Below, one piece after another: positions 37,302 to 49,043 of a DNA stretch of 64,000 nucleotides (positions are counted from its first letter, which is position 1; every line of letters begins with the position of its first letter). The stretch is from assembly GCA_905331475.1 (NCBI GenBank), contig CAJNYU010000247.1:216482-280481 (forward strand), given 5' to 3'. The translations under genes were made by a program, and so were the position numbers. The DNA is from Rotaria socialis (taxonomy: Eukaryota > Rotifera > Eurotatoria > Philodinida > Philodinidae). The notes beneath the pieces are model-generated. The model saw nothing but the letters and a program-made list of their open reading frames with translations, was not told where the DNA came from and did no database searches.

Positions 37302-40300
37302 TCAATTATTTTGATTGAAAAATAAAAAACAGGCACTTCAAATAACAAAAGCAAACAGTTAAATCAATTATTGATTTTTAGAGAGTTTCAATCAGTAAAA
37401 ATATTCCAAGATAGAGAGCTAGAATTTGAAATTCGATAGAGAATGTTAGAAACGGAAAGTCCGTCGATGTGATTATATTATATTTTTACTTTAGAGAAAA
37501 AGCTTGTAAGCTAAATTAATATTTTCTATCGAAATTTAATAAATGGACTACGAGTCAGTAGTGAATAGAAAATCGATCGATGAGATAAATGCTCATTTCA
37601 GCCGGAAAAATCTCATCCAAGACCAAAAGAAATTTTTTACTGCCTTTGTGCTTATATTGAATTACCAATGATAAACAATTATTCTTGCGCTACTAGTCGA
37701 AAGCGAAATGCGTGCAAGGGTGTGCCTCTTTCGCGCTACGAAAAAATTGACAAGAATCACTCTTTTTTTCATCATTTGCAACATTGTTTTTTTTATCAAG
37801 TACACCAATTGCAAAATAACTTGTTTACTCACTCTGTAATTTCCAATTATATCACGTTTTCAATCAAGCAAAAAAACTCCGCCCTTAGCAAACGTCGACT
37901 CTAATCTATTCCTCAATTCGAGAGACGAAGAAAAAAACGACAGGAGAGAGAGATTGAAATCACCATCATAGCTCATGCGAATCAATTCATTCTTTATAAA
38001 CTATTATAGATGCAACATTTTTTTTCTGTTTCAACATTCACTCTCAACACTATCCATTCAAACACGTGACCAGGACAACCATTTCGCTAGGCCTAGATTT
38101 TTTACACACTTTTCAATTAGGTTTTCAGTGCTTCTCCTTCAATCAACTCGATACTATCCTCTACATGGACATTCTTTCGAGAAGGATACAAAATGCAATG
38201 TAGTCTAGGTATTCTTCATGAGCACCGTTTATTTCGTCAATTTCCATCAGTCTGTTAATGTAGAATCTAGTGTATGAACAATTAGAAATATTCATTTGAT
38301 GACGATAGCTAGCAGTCTCAATTAGAGTATGCAATGTTTTTGATAGATTTCGAATCGCTGTATGACGCTTTGAGCTTAAAAAGACATTTGTAGCAGGTAA
38401 ATTTAATTCGCTACTTTTTATTCAAAACGTTATGTTTTATAAGATGATTCAGACATTCTGTCTACAAAGTGCAACAATGACGCAGTGATAGAGAACATCA
38501 TTAATTATATGAATCACTATTTGAATTGTGAGAGGTAACCGAAATTAACCTGTTCGTTTAGTTGTGTTCTTTATAAATATATATATACAACGTAAATAAG
38601 GTCCCATGGCAACAGTATGGCGTGTCATAATCGTAAATAATATGGACAAAGTTCGGTTCACATTATTTTTTTCCTAGTAAATAGTTTACCAAAAAACTAT
38701 TCATTTTGTATTGAGTCATTTTAACAAATGAACAATTTCGAAATGACGCAAATTTTGTCAAAATCTTGATCAAATAAATGTTTGTTGATTACATAAAAAA
38801 AACACCTGCAGTAATAAAGTCGTAGCATTCTTATTATTTATCTCTTTTAAAATGACCTGTAAACCATGAATCATATACATAAATAATATTTGACCGATCA
38901 ATATAATATTGCAATTGAGTTTTATCTATCAAATACATGTGTTTATATAATTGATTTCATATGGCCTCTGACCTTCGAAAAAGTAATTTTTCCTATTAAC
39001 AACAAGATGCATTCTTCCAGTAGTCTTATTGGCTGTGTGCACTTTTTACATCGCTTCATGTCTATCAGCAGAAAATTTTGCAATGTGAGCATTTTTGAGT
39101 GATAAAATTGCTCCTACTAGAAAACTAATCTTCATTAACGTATGATGACAGTTTTGAATATAACAAATGAATATTGATGATGGTCCCCAATGGGAACAAC
39201 ACGAATATTAAAACATCAATAAACATCGGCATCGAAAAGACTTCTATCGTTTCAAGATGATTTTCACGTGTCACCAAGGGGGAAACTACTGATTTAACTG
39301 AGCTGAAACTCAAAATAAATCACCCAAACTCACAACTAGTAGTTTCCCCTTGCATGTCACAGTATTTGAACAATAAATCGAAACTTTCCTCAAGCTTTTT
39401 GATTTTTCCATCACAGTGCATAGCAGCATCTGAACATTACTGAACAATAGAATAGCGTGTAAGACCTTCATAGATTGAATACTGTTTGAACTAGACATTG
39501 ACAGACGAAAGAATGCTTCTTGCCTTGTCAAACGAAGAGTCAATCTCAGAAGCTTGTGAAAGATTTTCCATTCATTCTGTCAAAATTTACGTCATCTTTT
39601 GTTCACGCCTGCTCTGTAACATGATTAATTCAATTAACTTAAATGCTTTCGTTTAGCACAAAAATTATATCAATCAAATCCGTGATTAAATTTATGTCTA
39701 AATATAGAATAGAAACTAGTCAAAGGTAATTTCAAGGCTAAGTAGCTCTACAAATAAACAAAGAAAAATTTATAATTAAAACTCATTCATTATGTTCTAC
39801 AAAAAGGAACAGATACACGATCTATACCGAGATAGTTGCCTTTGTAGAGTAGAATATAAAAGTATCGCTGGAAGAAAATAATTTCCTTGTGATCCATCCT
39901 TATTTTTTCCTCTTTATTATTGTGTTTAGAAAGAAAATGAAGAGTAAGTCAAGTATGTGAAATCCTTTAGAAAAAACACATACACACTCTACGTAGGTGA
40001 AATGTTCACTTGTTCTTTTAGTGGTGTGCAGTCTGATAAGTCAATATTTTTGTCCTTTGGAATGCCGTTAAAATACAAAAACATTCGGCCGGCGAACGCG
40101 AACAAATCGATCATTCCCTAGAAGTTATGAAACTAGACAAAAACTTCAAGAATTGTCACAATAAATTGACACTTTTTGATTGCCTGCTGTATTGGGCTTG
40201 TTTTTCTCTTTCTGCCCTATTGACACGTAATGGGATGTAAAAAAAATAAGAAACGGGAGAACGACGCATTTGAATAATGCTAAAAAAAGAAATGGAGCCA

Positions 40301-41583
40301 AAGTTTTTTCTTTCTTTTTTTTTAAACTTTTCCTCGAATCGATTTCTATTGCGCACTGTTTTTTTCTCTCGTCATACATATGTTGATTTGTTCTTTCCAC
40401 AAATCACAACGTCAGTTTGACATCTATCAACTACTATCAAGTGAGTAGTGTGTAAAATTTGAGTAGGTTCATATATGCAGTAAAAATTGAATGCTCTTCT
40501 TGAGTTATAATTATATCATTTTCAAACTGAGTAGAGACATAGATAAATATCGTTATGAATTCATAATAATGAGACATAGTATTTGTATCGAAGGATCTAC
40601 TAAATATCCATTACATGGCGTAATATCTAATTTTATTGATTAATAACTTCGTGGTAGCACATAAATACTATTTTTTCGTGATCTATATGCATTATATCGA
40701 CTGGAGGACAAAGTAAATTATTAATAATGAGCAACACATATTCTATGATTGACGCATCTTTATAAACATTGATCGGTTTACAGCTTAAATAATTCAATAC
40801 ATATGAATAGATAATTATGGACCTATGAGCAATCATCTATGCATGGATTGATTACAGAAAATATGAGTATTTGTCTTTTTTTCATTATTTCTTTTTTGTA
40901 TCATTCCGGACCATTTTATTCGACATACGCATGATCGAACACATCCTATTTAATATACGCAAAAGAAAACTCTTTTTTTTAATCTAACGAGTAGTATATG
41001 TATATTGGCTAAAGACGAAGAAAAAAGAAAAAAAAGATCACTCAAGCAGAACGCAATGGGTATGCACATAACTATGAGTATCCCATGAAATGTAGGGTTA
41101 ATCGATAGTAAACTGCAGTTAGGTTCTTTCTTTTATTCTTAACCATGAGAGTATCAAGCATAATGAAAGAGAGACATGAAAAGTTGATTTATTTATTCCT
41201 ATTTAACTGAGCTCTTGTTGCAATTAGATGTTAGAAAGAATGGATAGGAATATTAATTCTAGAAACGTAATCTTGGTAAGTACCAATATGTATATATATG
41301 TATATGAAGACGATTTTAATAATAATAAAAAAGCTTTTTCGGTGACTAGATAGGCATCAGATGTAATAAATTTGACACATGTTACCGGTATCTTGCGTTC
41401 GGTAATAGAAACATCAAAACACAAAGTTTTCACGTAAACATGCAAGCCAAACAAATAACTAATAAAATTTTTTTTGTCGATATCATATATTATATGCTTT
41501 TTTCTTCTTCTTGTCTAGATAATAATTTTCTTTTTCTGTTATTTATATTTTAGGAATACTGAACTATTTCGTATTGCATAGCC
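37302..41583. other. 4.3 kb intergenic region
   Basis: This is AT-rich with only short unsupported open frames on both strands. The one structured item is an inverted repeat at 39269-39360. A splice-like AG (ends 41553) precedes the next gene by 30 nt. Confidence 0.5.
39269..39360. repeat. Imperfect hairpin, about 20 bp arms
   Basis: The arm AAGGGGGAAACTACT (to 39290) and its complement AGTAGTTTCCCCTT (from 39340) are extended by GTGTCAC/ATGTCAC-type pairing with small bulges. The arms enclose a loop of about 47 nt, so the size resembles a precursor microRNA hairpin. A small MITE remnant is the alternative. Confidence 0.5.
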
Positions 41584-42465
41584 ATGTCAATTGATCCCAA
41601 ATCTCCAGCACCGATAGAACCAGGATCATTTAAAAGTCACGCGTTCATAAATCTTCAACAAAAGAAACCATCAAAACCGGCATTGTCACATGCGGGACCT
41701 GGTACTGATTCAAGAAATTCATTAAAGTCAACGGCAAGCACTCATTTTCCTTGGCATGCGTCTCCCTTACGAACTCGCGCATTGTCTAGTACAGCAGCCA
41801 TGTTGTCTAATCCAGTTTCTGGTTCGAAAAAAATTGAAACTATGCGTGATAAACGATTCAGTGAATCGAAATTACCTGAGGGAAAAGACAATATTCATCT
41901 GCCGATTGAACACCGTAATTCATCGGCAACTAAAACGCCTTTCAGTAGCTTATTACCACATGGACTTCCTTTCGCGAAGCATCATCCACGAGCTACTTCA
42001 CAGTAAGTGATGAGAATGAAAACAGATGATGATAATGTTTTCAACTTACTAAGCTACGTCATGACATTGCAAAAAGCCAGGTGTTGAATACAAAACTGAG
42101 AAAAGAAACTAACTAATCTTTTCTTTTTCTTCTCTTTTGTTCTTATCAGTCGATGTGAGGCAGTTACAGATGATTATTACGTACCATAGGCGAACATTAA
42201 TATTTTTTTCTATGCAGCTCCTTGTGTTGCTCTATTTGATTATATATTTGTGCATGTATTTTAGAGATGAGACAAATATAACTAACAATAACAATATTAT
42301 GTCCATGTCCGCTTCTGCAAGTCAATTCTCAGATCCACCAATCACAAAATTAGATGCCTATTTGCAATCAGTAAGCGAAATAAATTGTATTTTTTGAAAA
42401 ACGAACGCGTGTTTTCTTTTTATTGTCATATAAATCAGGTTACAAAAATAGATTATGTAAGATAA
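41584..42465 (+). CDS. Uncharacterised disordered protein, 3 exons
   Basis: Exons 41584-42002, 42265-42370 and 42439-42465 join in phase and give 183 residues. The protein is rich in Ser, Pro, Thr, Lys and Asn without membrane segments, starting MSIDPKSPAPIEPGSFKSH and ending with KLDAYLQS plus a short tail. I do not recognise it. The final 27 nt exon is the weakest part. Exon 2 ends in phase 0, and the RapGAP gene downstream also has a phase-0 exon 2 (from 43190), so read-through splicing to RapGAP cannot be excluded. A 640 bp gap without other genes separates the two. Confidence 0.55.
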
Positions 42466-43105
42466 TGAGTCGCCTGACAAACAAAAAGAGAAATATGAAG
42501 AATGTAAGCACGATATGTTAAGTACTCTCTTGGGATTCATGTTAGCTTTTATGTTTAGCAATATACTGTCATATCATATTAAGATTAACAGCAATCATTA
42601 TAAAGATTTACAATTTAGACATGATTGAGATTTATTCTCATAGGTTCTTAGCCTAAATTAGTCCTTGACTTTCTTTCTTTCGTAAAGCCTTGACGACAAA
42701 AGAATAGAAAAGAGAAAGAGAAAGAGATTAATTTTCTTTTCTTCTTCTTCTTCTTTGAACAACAAACAGATGTGCTTAAAAGATAAATCTGTCTTAGCAA
42801 TAAACTACTCCTCCATGATGCATCTATTGTAGTTACGCATGAATAACGATGACAAACCATTAGTAATACGTCTTCCTTTTCTTTTACTTTGCACGCTCCT
42901 TTTTTCTCGATCATATAAATATTTTTCTCTCTTCCGCATCTCTTTTTCTGTTGTTATTTGTCGTACGCTGATAGATTCTTATTGAAAAAACAATCAGAAT
43001 CCAAATAGAAAAATAAAAACAAAAAGCGAGGACTAATTTTGTTTTTCGCATTTCTGTATTGTAAACTATACAACCGTTTAATCGTTTCAAAGTAAGAAAA
43101 TAACC

Positions 43106-45574
43106 ATGGAAAATAAATCAGATAGTGAAGAACAACAGGTACTCTCTTCACAAACAGAATAGATTCTTTAAAAAAATTTCTCTTTATAGAAATCATCAAT
43201 ATCATCTGTGAACCCGCCTCGACTCCCACCTTTCAATAGTAGTGAACAGTTACCAGCAACACACAATGAAGATTCGACATCATCGCCACCATTTATTCTC
43301 GATGATGCGCCAACTGAACCAAGATCGGGTACAGTGACAGCATCTGACTTCCATGGAGCGTTATATGTTGCAGATAATTATCATAAAAATTTTTATGATT
43401 ACGTAAGTATATCAAAGTTTAAAGAGCACCAAATGGTTCCTATTGTCATATAATTGATTAGTTTCATGTGAACTATTATGGCGAGCTCGATAGTGAAACT
43501 CCATTTATAGCATCACTGCGCATCATTAATTCTGAAATACCTTCGAAGGATGCGTCCGAAGCTCGTATGATTGTTCGGTATGAACTGTAAAAATAAAATC
43601 GGCCATTATTGAATGTATGATTTATTTTATTTGAATAGTACACCAGATCATAACTATATTGTATCTGAGAAAGTTACTGCAACAAATGAGAATAATCTTG
43701 CTGGAATTTTAATTCGAAAACTAGATCTATCGCTAAGTCATACATTGAAACCTATCGGCGATCCAAAAGTGAGTAGGTGAGAGGAAACGTAAAAGAAAGT
43801 TGAAATTATTTTCATTTTAAATCTATTGCCATAGGCGAATGAAAAAATTTATTTATTCGATAAAACTAATGACGAAAGATGTAATTGTAAAATTGGTGTT
43901 CTTTATCAACGAGTAAATCAAACTGTCGAACAAGATATATTCAATAATGATATTCTGCCTAATGATATGCTGGATTTTCTTAATAGAATATCTAAACGTG
44001 TTGATTTAAAAGGCTTTCCAAAGTATCGCGGCGATCTTGATACGAAAAATGGTTCTCATGGAGAATATTCATATTATGCTCAATATGAATACCATGAAAT
44101 CATGTTTAATGTAGCGCCAATGATAGTATCAGTAAATGTCGATGAACGATATACCATAAGAAAAGGTTTAGTTGGTAATGCATTTGTTTGTGTTGTTTAT
44201 CAAGAACAAGGTGCGAATTTTTCACCGGACTTTATCTCAGGAAAAGTTACACACATTTATATTACTGTACAGCCATGTATGGCAGGTGAACGAATTCAGT
44301 ATAAAGTAAAATTATAACCATAATTACAATATTATTTTTGTTTTAAATATTTTTTTAAAGATTGGCATTTGGCATCGAAGTGACATAAAGAATAAAATTT
44401 CTCCAAACGGTGGAGTTTTAATATGCGATGAGTCATTTTGTTCGTATTTTCTTACATTACTACTGAATTCGATAGATTTTGCCATCAAATCACACAATCT
44501 GCGTGGTTTCATATTTGACCAACGACGACGGTTAAAACTTGAAGAATTAAAAAAACTTTCGCATTCATTTAGTATTGCCTCGGTACCTGATATTTGTTCT
44601 GAAACAGATAGTGTTGCAGCTCAATCGGATTTACGTACTTCTATACGTACCGAGAGTTTTACAAGTAATACAACAGCTACAACAAATGATAGTATAACTC
44701 TACATAATGGTCGTACATCACCAGCTCCTCCAAAAAGGAAAGGTTTGTCAAAAATTTTCAATGTTTTCGGCAACCGATCGGGATCCATGCCATCATCGAC
44801 CTATACGCCGTCATATCATGCCAATAACGAAGGAGTTTCTGGCCCTACACGTATATTATCGATACCAGAAGGACAAACGATTTCAAATCACACAACTACA
44901 CCGACAAGCAAAGAAAGTATTCATCGGCCACGATCAACAGTAAATAAGAATTCGTTTTTGTTCTTTGATGTAAACCATAGCGAGAAAAATTTTTCCATAC
45001 AGAAAACTGAACCGGCGCCTTTGCTATTACCTCATGCAACTAATCCAAATACGTTTAGCAGTGTACGTTCTATTTCACTCATGCCAACAAATAGTACGGT
45101 TCTTGAAAGGTAACTAAACGTTTTTCAAGCTATTCAGCCTGCTGTTTAATTTAACATTACTTATGTAAAACCTAGTTCAACAGAAACTAATCTTATAAAT
45201 ACAGCTGCTTTGGATATAGTACCGCGAAGTCGTTCTAATTCTTCACCAGAAAGCGCTGTTAATACTAATAAGTATGTGAAATATGTGATAAGTTGAACAT
45301 TTTGTTAATCATAGTTACTAAATAGGTCCTCTTGTATTCGAACTATGCGAACAATACACGAGATATGGTATTTATTTTGTGTGTTTTGATTTGCTTCTTT
45401 TTGCTTTTAAATATCTAATTATCATTTGTTTCTTAAAAGATTTATTTTTATTATTCTCTTCATTTTAGAGCTAAATCACTTGCAACAACAAGACTAGTAC
45501 AAAAGCCTGTAGCAAGTAGTTCCGATGATTCTGATGAGTCAGGCGGAGCTACCGTGAGTGATACTGAAGTATAA
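43106..45574 (+). CDS. Rap GTPase-activating protein (Rap1GAP-like), 8 exons
   Basis: Exons 43106-43138, 43190-43402, 43462-43577, 43639-43768, 43835-44305, 44361-45109, 45176-45271 and 45469-45574 give 637 residues. The RapGAP catalytic domain runs from about residue 180 to 340, with KIGVLYQRVNQTVEQDIF, FPKYRGDLDTKNGSHGEYSY, EIMFNVAPM and VTHIYITVQP matching Rap1GAP. The upstream part (about 70-175) corresponds to its dimerisation domain. The catalytic asparagine thumb is kept (about N279), but the family signature H-x-G-N-D reads L-V-G-N-A here. The C-terminal 250 residues are Ser/Thr-rich and disordered, ending with an acidic SSDDSDESGG stretch. No GoLoco motif is seen. Expected role: accelerating GTP hydrolysis on Rap at membranes; activity may be reduced. 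Confidence 0.85.
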
Positions 45575-45915
45575 TTACCAAACGTGCATTAATCTATTCA
45601 TATAAATAGAAGTTTACAACCTCTTTAATTTTAGTCTTGCTTTTTTTTCTGTATCGTTTTTCTGATTTTCCGGTGACATCCTATTTTATATTCATTCCGT
45701 GGTGATTATACTCAGCTCTTCTTTTTTCTTTCTTATCATTGGTTCAATTCATGAAGAAAATATTTTCTGTACGTGATCATTGTGATTGTGTCTTGTCACT
45801 GGATTTTCTTTTCTTATTTTTTTTGTAAACATACATTTATTAACTATCAATATATATATATATATATATAAGTATATATTGTACTGGACAGAAACATATT
45901 TAAATCACAGTTTAT
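45575..45915. other. Shared 3' region of RapGAP and UNG
   Basis: These 341 bp lie between two convergent stop codons. The stretch is T-rich with a TA array at 45850-45870. No further gene is seen. Confidence 0.5.
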
Positions 45916-47329
45916 TTAAAGTGACCAATCGATTGGTTGTTCGCCATATTTTTGAAGAGCTGCGTTTACAAGAGAAAAACATTTACAATTAGTAAATTTG
46001 TTAAATGACAACGGAGATGGATGCGCAGTTTTGATAATTGTATGTTTCGTTTGATCAATTAATTTTTCTTTCGCATGAGCAAAACCACCCCAAAGCAGAA
46101 ACACAAGACCTAAATTTATTTTGTTTTCAAAAAACAAACAAATGTAGGTTTTTAGAATTAACAAACCTGTACGTTTGCTTGATAAAATTTTGATAACGTC
46201 ATCGGTAAATTGTGTCCAGCCAATACGAGAATGAGAATTGGGCAAATGTGGCCTGAAAAGATAGGTGCATTAAAAGAGTACAATTTTCAACTAGAAGAAC
46301 AATCGAATTGAAACTTCAAAAACTGATTTAATCAGCTAATAAACTTCTCTACTAGATTTAATATCTAGAGCAGAATTTTATCAAGGATAACTTAGAATAT
46401 ATTGCTGAAATAGTATTTATAATCTCGAAGGACATAGCTTGTTTTATGATACACTCTTGAAACTTTTACAAGCATTATAAAACGTGGAAATAAAAGCTGT
46501 GAGATTTATTAGGGACAAACAATCTTGCAGTGTTTTGTAATATCTGTAAATGTTTCAAGGAAGGTTGGAAAATTTTGATAAGTAGTATAGCTAACAATCA
46601 GTTTCATATCTGTCTAAATCAATATTTATATTAAAATATTTAGGAATTTTTACGTACTCGACTGTTAATGAAGCATTGAGTAAAAGAATACCAGACTGTG
46701 CCCATTTTTCTAAAGAGTAAAACAAAAGAAATAAATATTGAATTAATTTCTATTCGAAATTTTCTACCTAAACAGCCATGATTAGGAATTCGAAATGATT
46801 TTATATCGTTTGCTAATTCTTTAAAAATATTTTTTAAAGATGGCGGTAGAACTGTTACTGTTTTCGGTACAGAAAAAGCTAATCCATGAGCCTGAAAAAG
46901 ATTTTGAAAAAGATTCTGAAAAAAATTGATTTTTATTTTTACTTGTCCATCATCGTGATATGGATCTTGACCGAGTAGAACTACTTTTACTTTATCGAAT
47001 GGTGTTTTATTGAATGCTTCAAAAATAAGATCATGCGGAGGATATATTATTTTGCCAGTTGACCATAGATTATTTAAAAATTGCTCGATACGTTTGAAAT
47101 TATCAGCGTTGAATAGATTTTGAAGATTTTGTGACCATGATGCATCTAGAATTAGACTATCCAATGGCTTTTCTATTTTACTAATTTCTGTAGTTGTAGG
47201 CAGTTCAACTGATGGCTTGCTTTGCTTTTTTGAAACGCTAGTCTTCTTGGCGGCTGGTCTTTTCTTCGTCACTTTTGGAAGCGCACGTTCTTTTTTGGGA
47301 GTAACTTTTCGTTTTCTAGTGTTTGCCAT
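45916..47329 (-). CDS. UNG: Uracil-DNA glycosylase, 5 exons
   Basis: This is family-1 uracil-DNA glycosylase, which removes uracil from DNA to start base-excision repair. Exons on the minus strand are 47329-46943, 46891-46768, 46709-46658, 46252-46167 and 46109-45916, giving 280 residues (human nuclear form 313). The water-activating loop GQDPYHDDGQ is at 120-129 (catalytic Asp about 122; position 126 is Asp where Gly is usual). The body has GLAFSVPK, the G-x-L-L-L-N block and GWTQFTDDVIKIL. The uracil-recognition/DNA-intercalation loop HPSPLS is at 246-251 and the end PIDW is typical. The Lys/Arg-rich first 40 residues look like a nuclear signal; no mitochondrial presequence is evident. The ATG lies 4 nt after a strong TTCTTGCAG acceptor. 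Intron 1 is only 51 nt and stop-free. Confidence 0.96.
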
Positions 47330-49043
47330 GAATCTGCAAGAAGAAAATATTTGATTTTATCCAGGCATATGTACTTATGAAAAAGCGTCGGTCACAATAA
47401 TAAATGATGACTATAACGAAATGTTTTTGTTTATCAGAGATAATTATATATTACATGCGATAGAGGAAAATAATACTTTTTCAATGGACCTAGCGACACT
47501 TGGCTGCCTGTAAAGCTCTGTTATTTCTCGTTTTTTTTCTATACTTCGTATGTTAATTTCATTAGGTTCTCATAGTAATCAAAAAATAAGTACTTTTATT
47601 TATAAATTTTATGAAATTTCACAAAAACTCAATATGATGGTGAAATTACATTGATGATGATTCAAAGAATGAGATGATAAACAAATACGATTTTCATTCC
47701 TCAGAACTTTTCGACTACTAAAACTCGTTGCTACGCACGACCTTTAATTTGATGTAAATGTTAGAAATATTCATAAATAAATATCAAACTGATCCATAGT
47801 TGAACACAATCAGTATTAAGATTTGCTGTTTGTTTTTGTTTCTCTCGTTCGATATAAGATGACCTCTACTTTAAACGAGCTAATTATATACCAATCTGAA
47901 ATTTCTCGCAGGTATGCCTATGATACATGAGAACCTATGGTTAAGTTCTAGAGTCACTTGCATTTTATATCGGCTTCTATCACATGCATGAATCCTAGTG
48001 GAGCTCGTTGTGTAGTTATTTATTTCCGACAGAATGCTTCATTTCATTTTTCTTTAAATTTGATTGCCACTCGTTCGGAAGTATGAAGTCATTAGCTAAA
48101 TGATCCTTAGATAGACTACTAAAATAAAACAGCCTAGGAGATAAAGACAATTATTTACAAGCTATAGAAACTATCGGATTTTCTGTAGCATAGCTTTTTT
48201 TCTTAATAGTATCTCTCGCGTTAAAGAATTGTAAAGCCGCCGGAAAGCTGTTATCAGTAAAATCTATCTCTGCAGTTTTCACTGTGGGAAATATGATTTT
48301 TTTAACAATTGCTTACAATCTATTTCTCAAATATGAGAATAGTGATTTTTGCGAAAATAATTGCTGATATAATCAGTTTATTGTCTCGAGTAGGATATTG
48401 GTTACTTCTACATAATTAAATGTACGTGTTTGAAGCTGTTTTGATGTTTAGTAAGAGTTCACATGCATGCCTGACCATTAAAATCCTACTATAGTTACAT
48501 CACTTAGTATGTTCATTCTCAAAAATGTTCTATTTAAACCGGTTCGATAGGCATTTTCTTCATTTTTCCCGAAGTGTGAAAATTATAGCTGTATATTTTG
48601 TTTCTGACAAACATTTACCTTAAAAAACTTTCATTCATATTCATAAGTGTAAGCATGTAAGAAACCGATGGGATAAATCGAAATCATCATCTATCTGAAA
48701 ACAATTGCATCAGTTAACCAGACATGTGCACGCACGCTTCGAGCATGTGTTAAAACAAAAAATTTTTATATTATTAATATTTGTCTTTCGTTTTTTATTA
48801 TTGATTATTTGACATAAAAAATAAATCAAGAGCTAAAAACATATATCACGTATATCGTATTAAAATAAAAGTTAGTAATAAACTGAGAACATTATACTAT
48901 AATTAATAGGAAAACAATGAAAGTCAATAAATAATAACAATTCGTGAGAGAGGAAAAAAGAGTATCATGGAATAGTGCTAGTGCAATCAACGAAGCAAAA
49001 ATGTGCAATAGAGCTAATGGAATGCTTCTTTTTTTTTAAATAG
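47330..49043. other. Intergenic region between UNG and GALNT
   Basis: These 1.7 kb are AT-rich. Besides the acceptor-like site at 47334-47345 next to the UNG start, I see no gene, repeat or RNA. Confidence 0.5.
47334..47345 (-). other. 3' splice site 4 nt before the UNG start
   Basis: On the minus strand, TTTTCTTCTTGCAG ends at 47334, 4 nt before the UNG ATG. It is a strong acceptor consensus, so the mature 5' leader is probably supplied by an upstream exon or a spliced leader. Confidence 0.45.
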
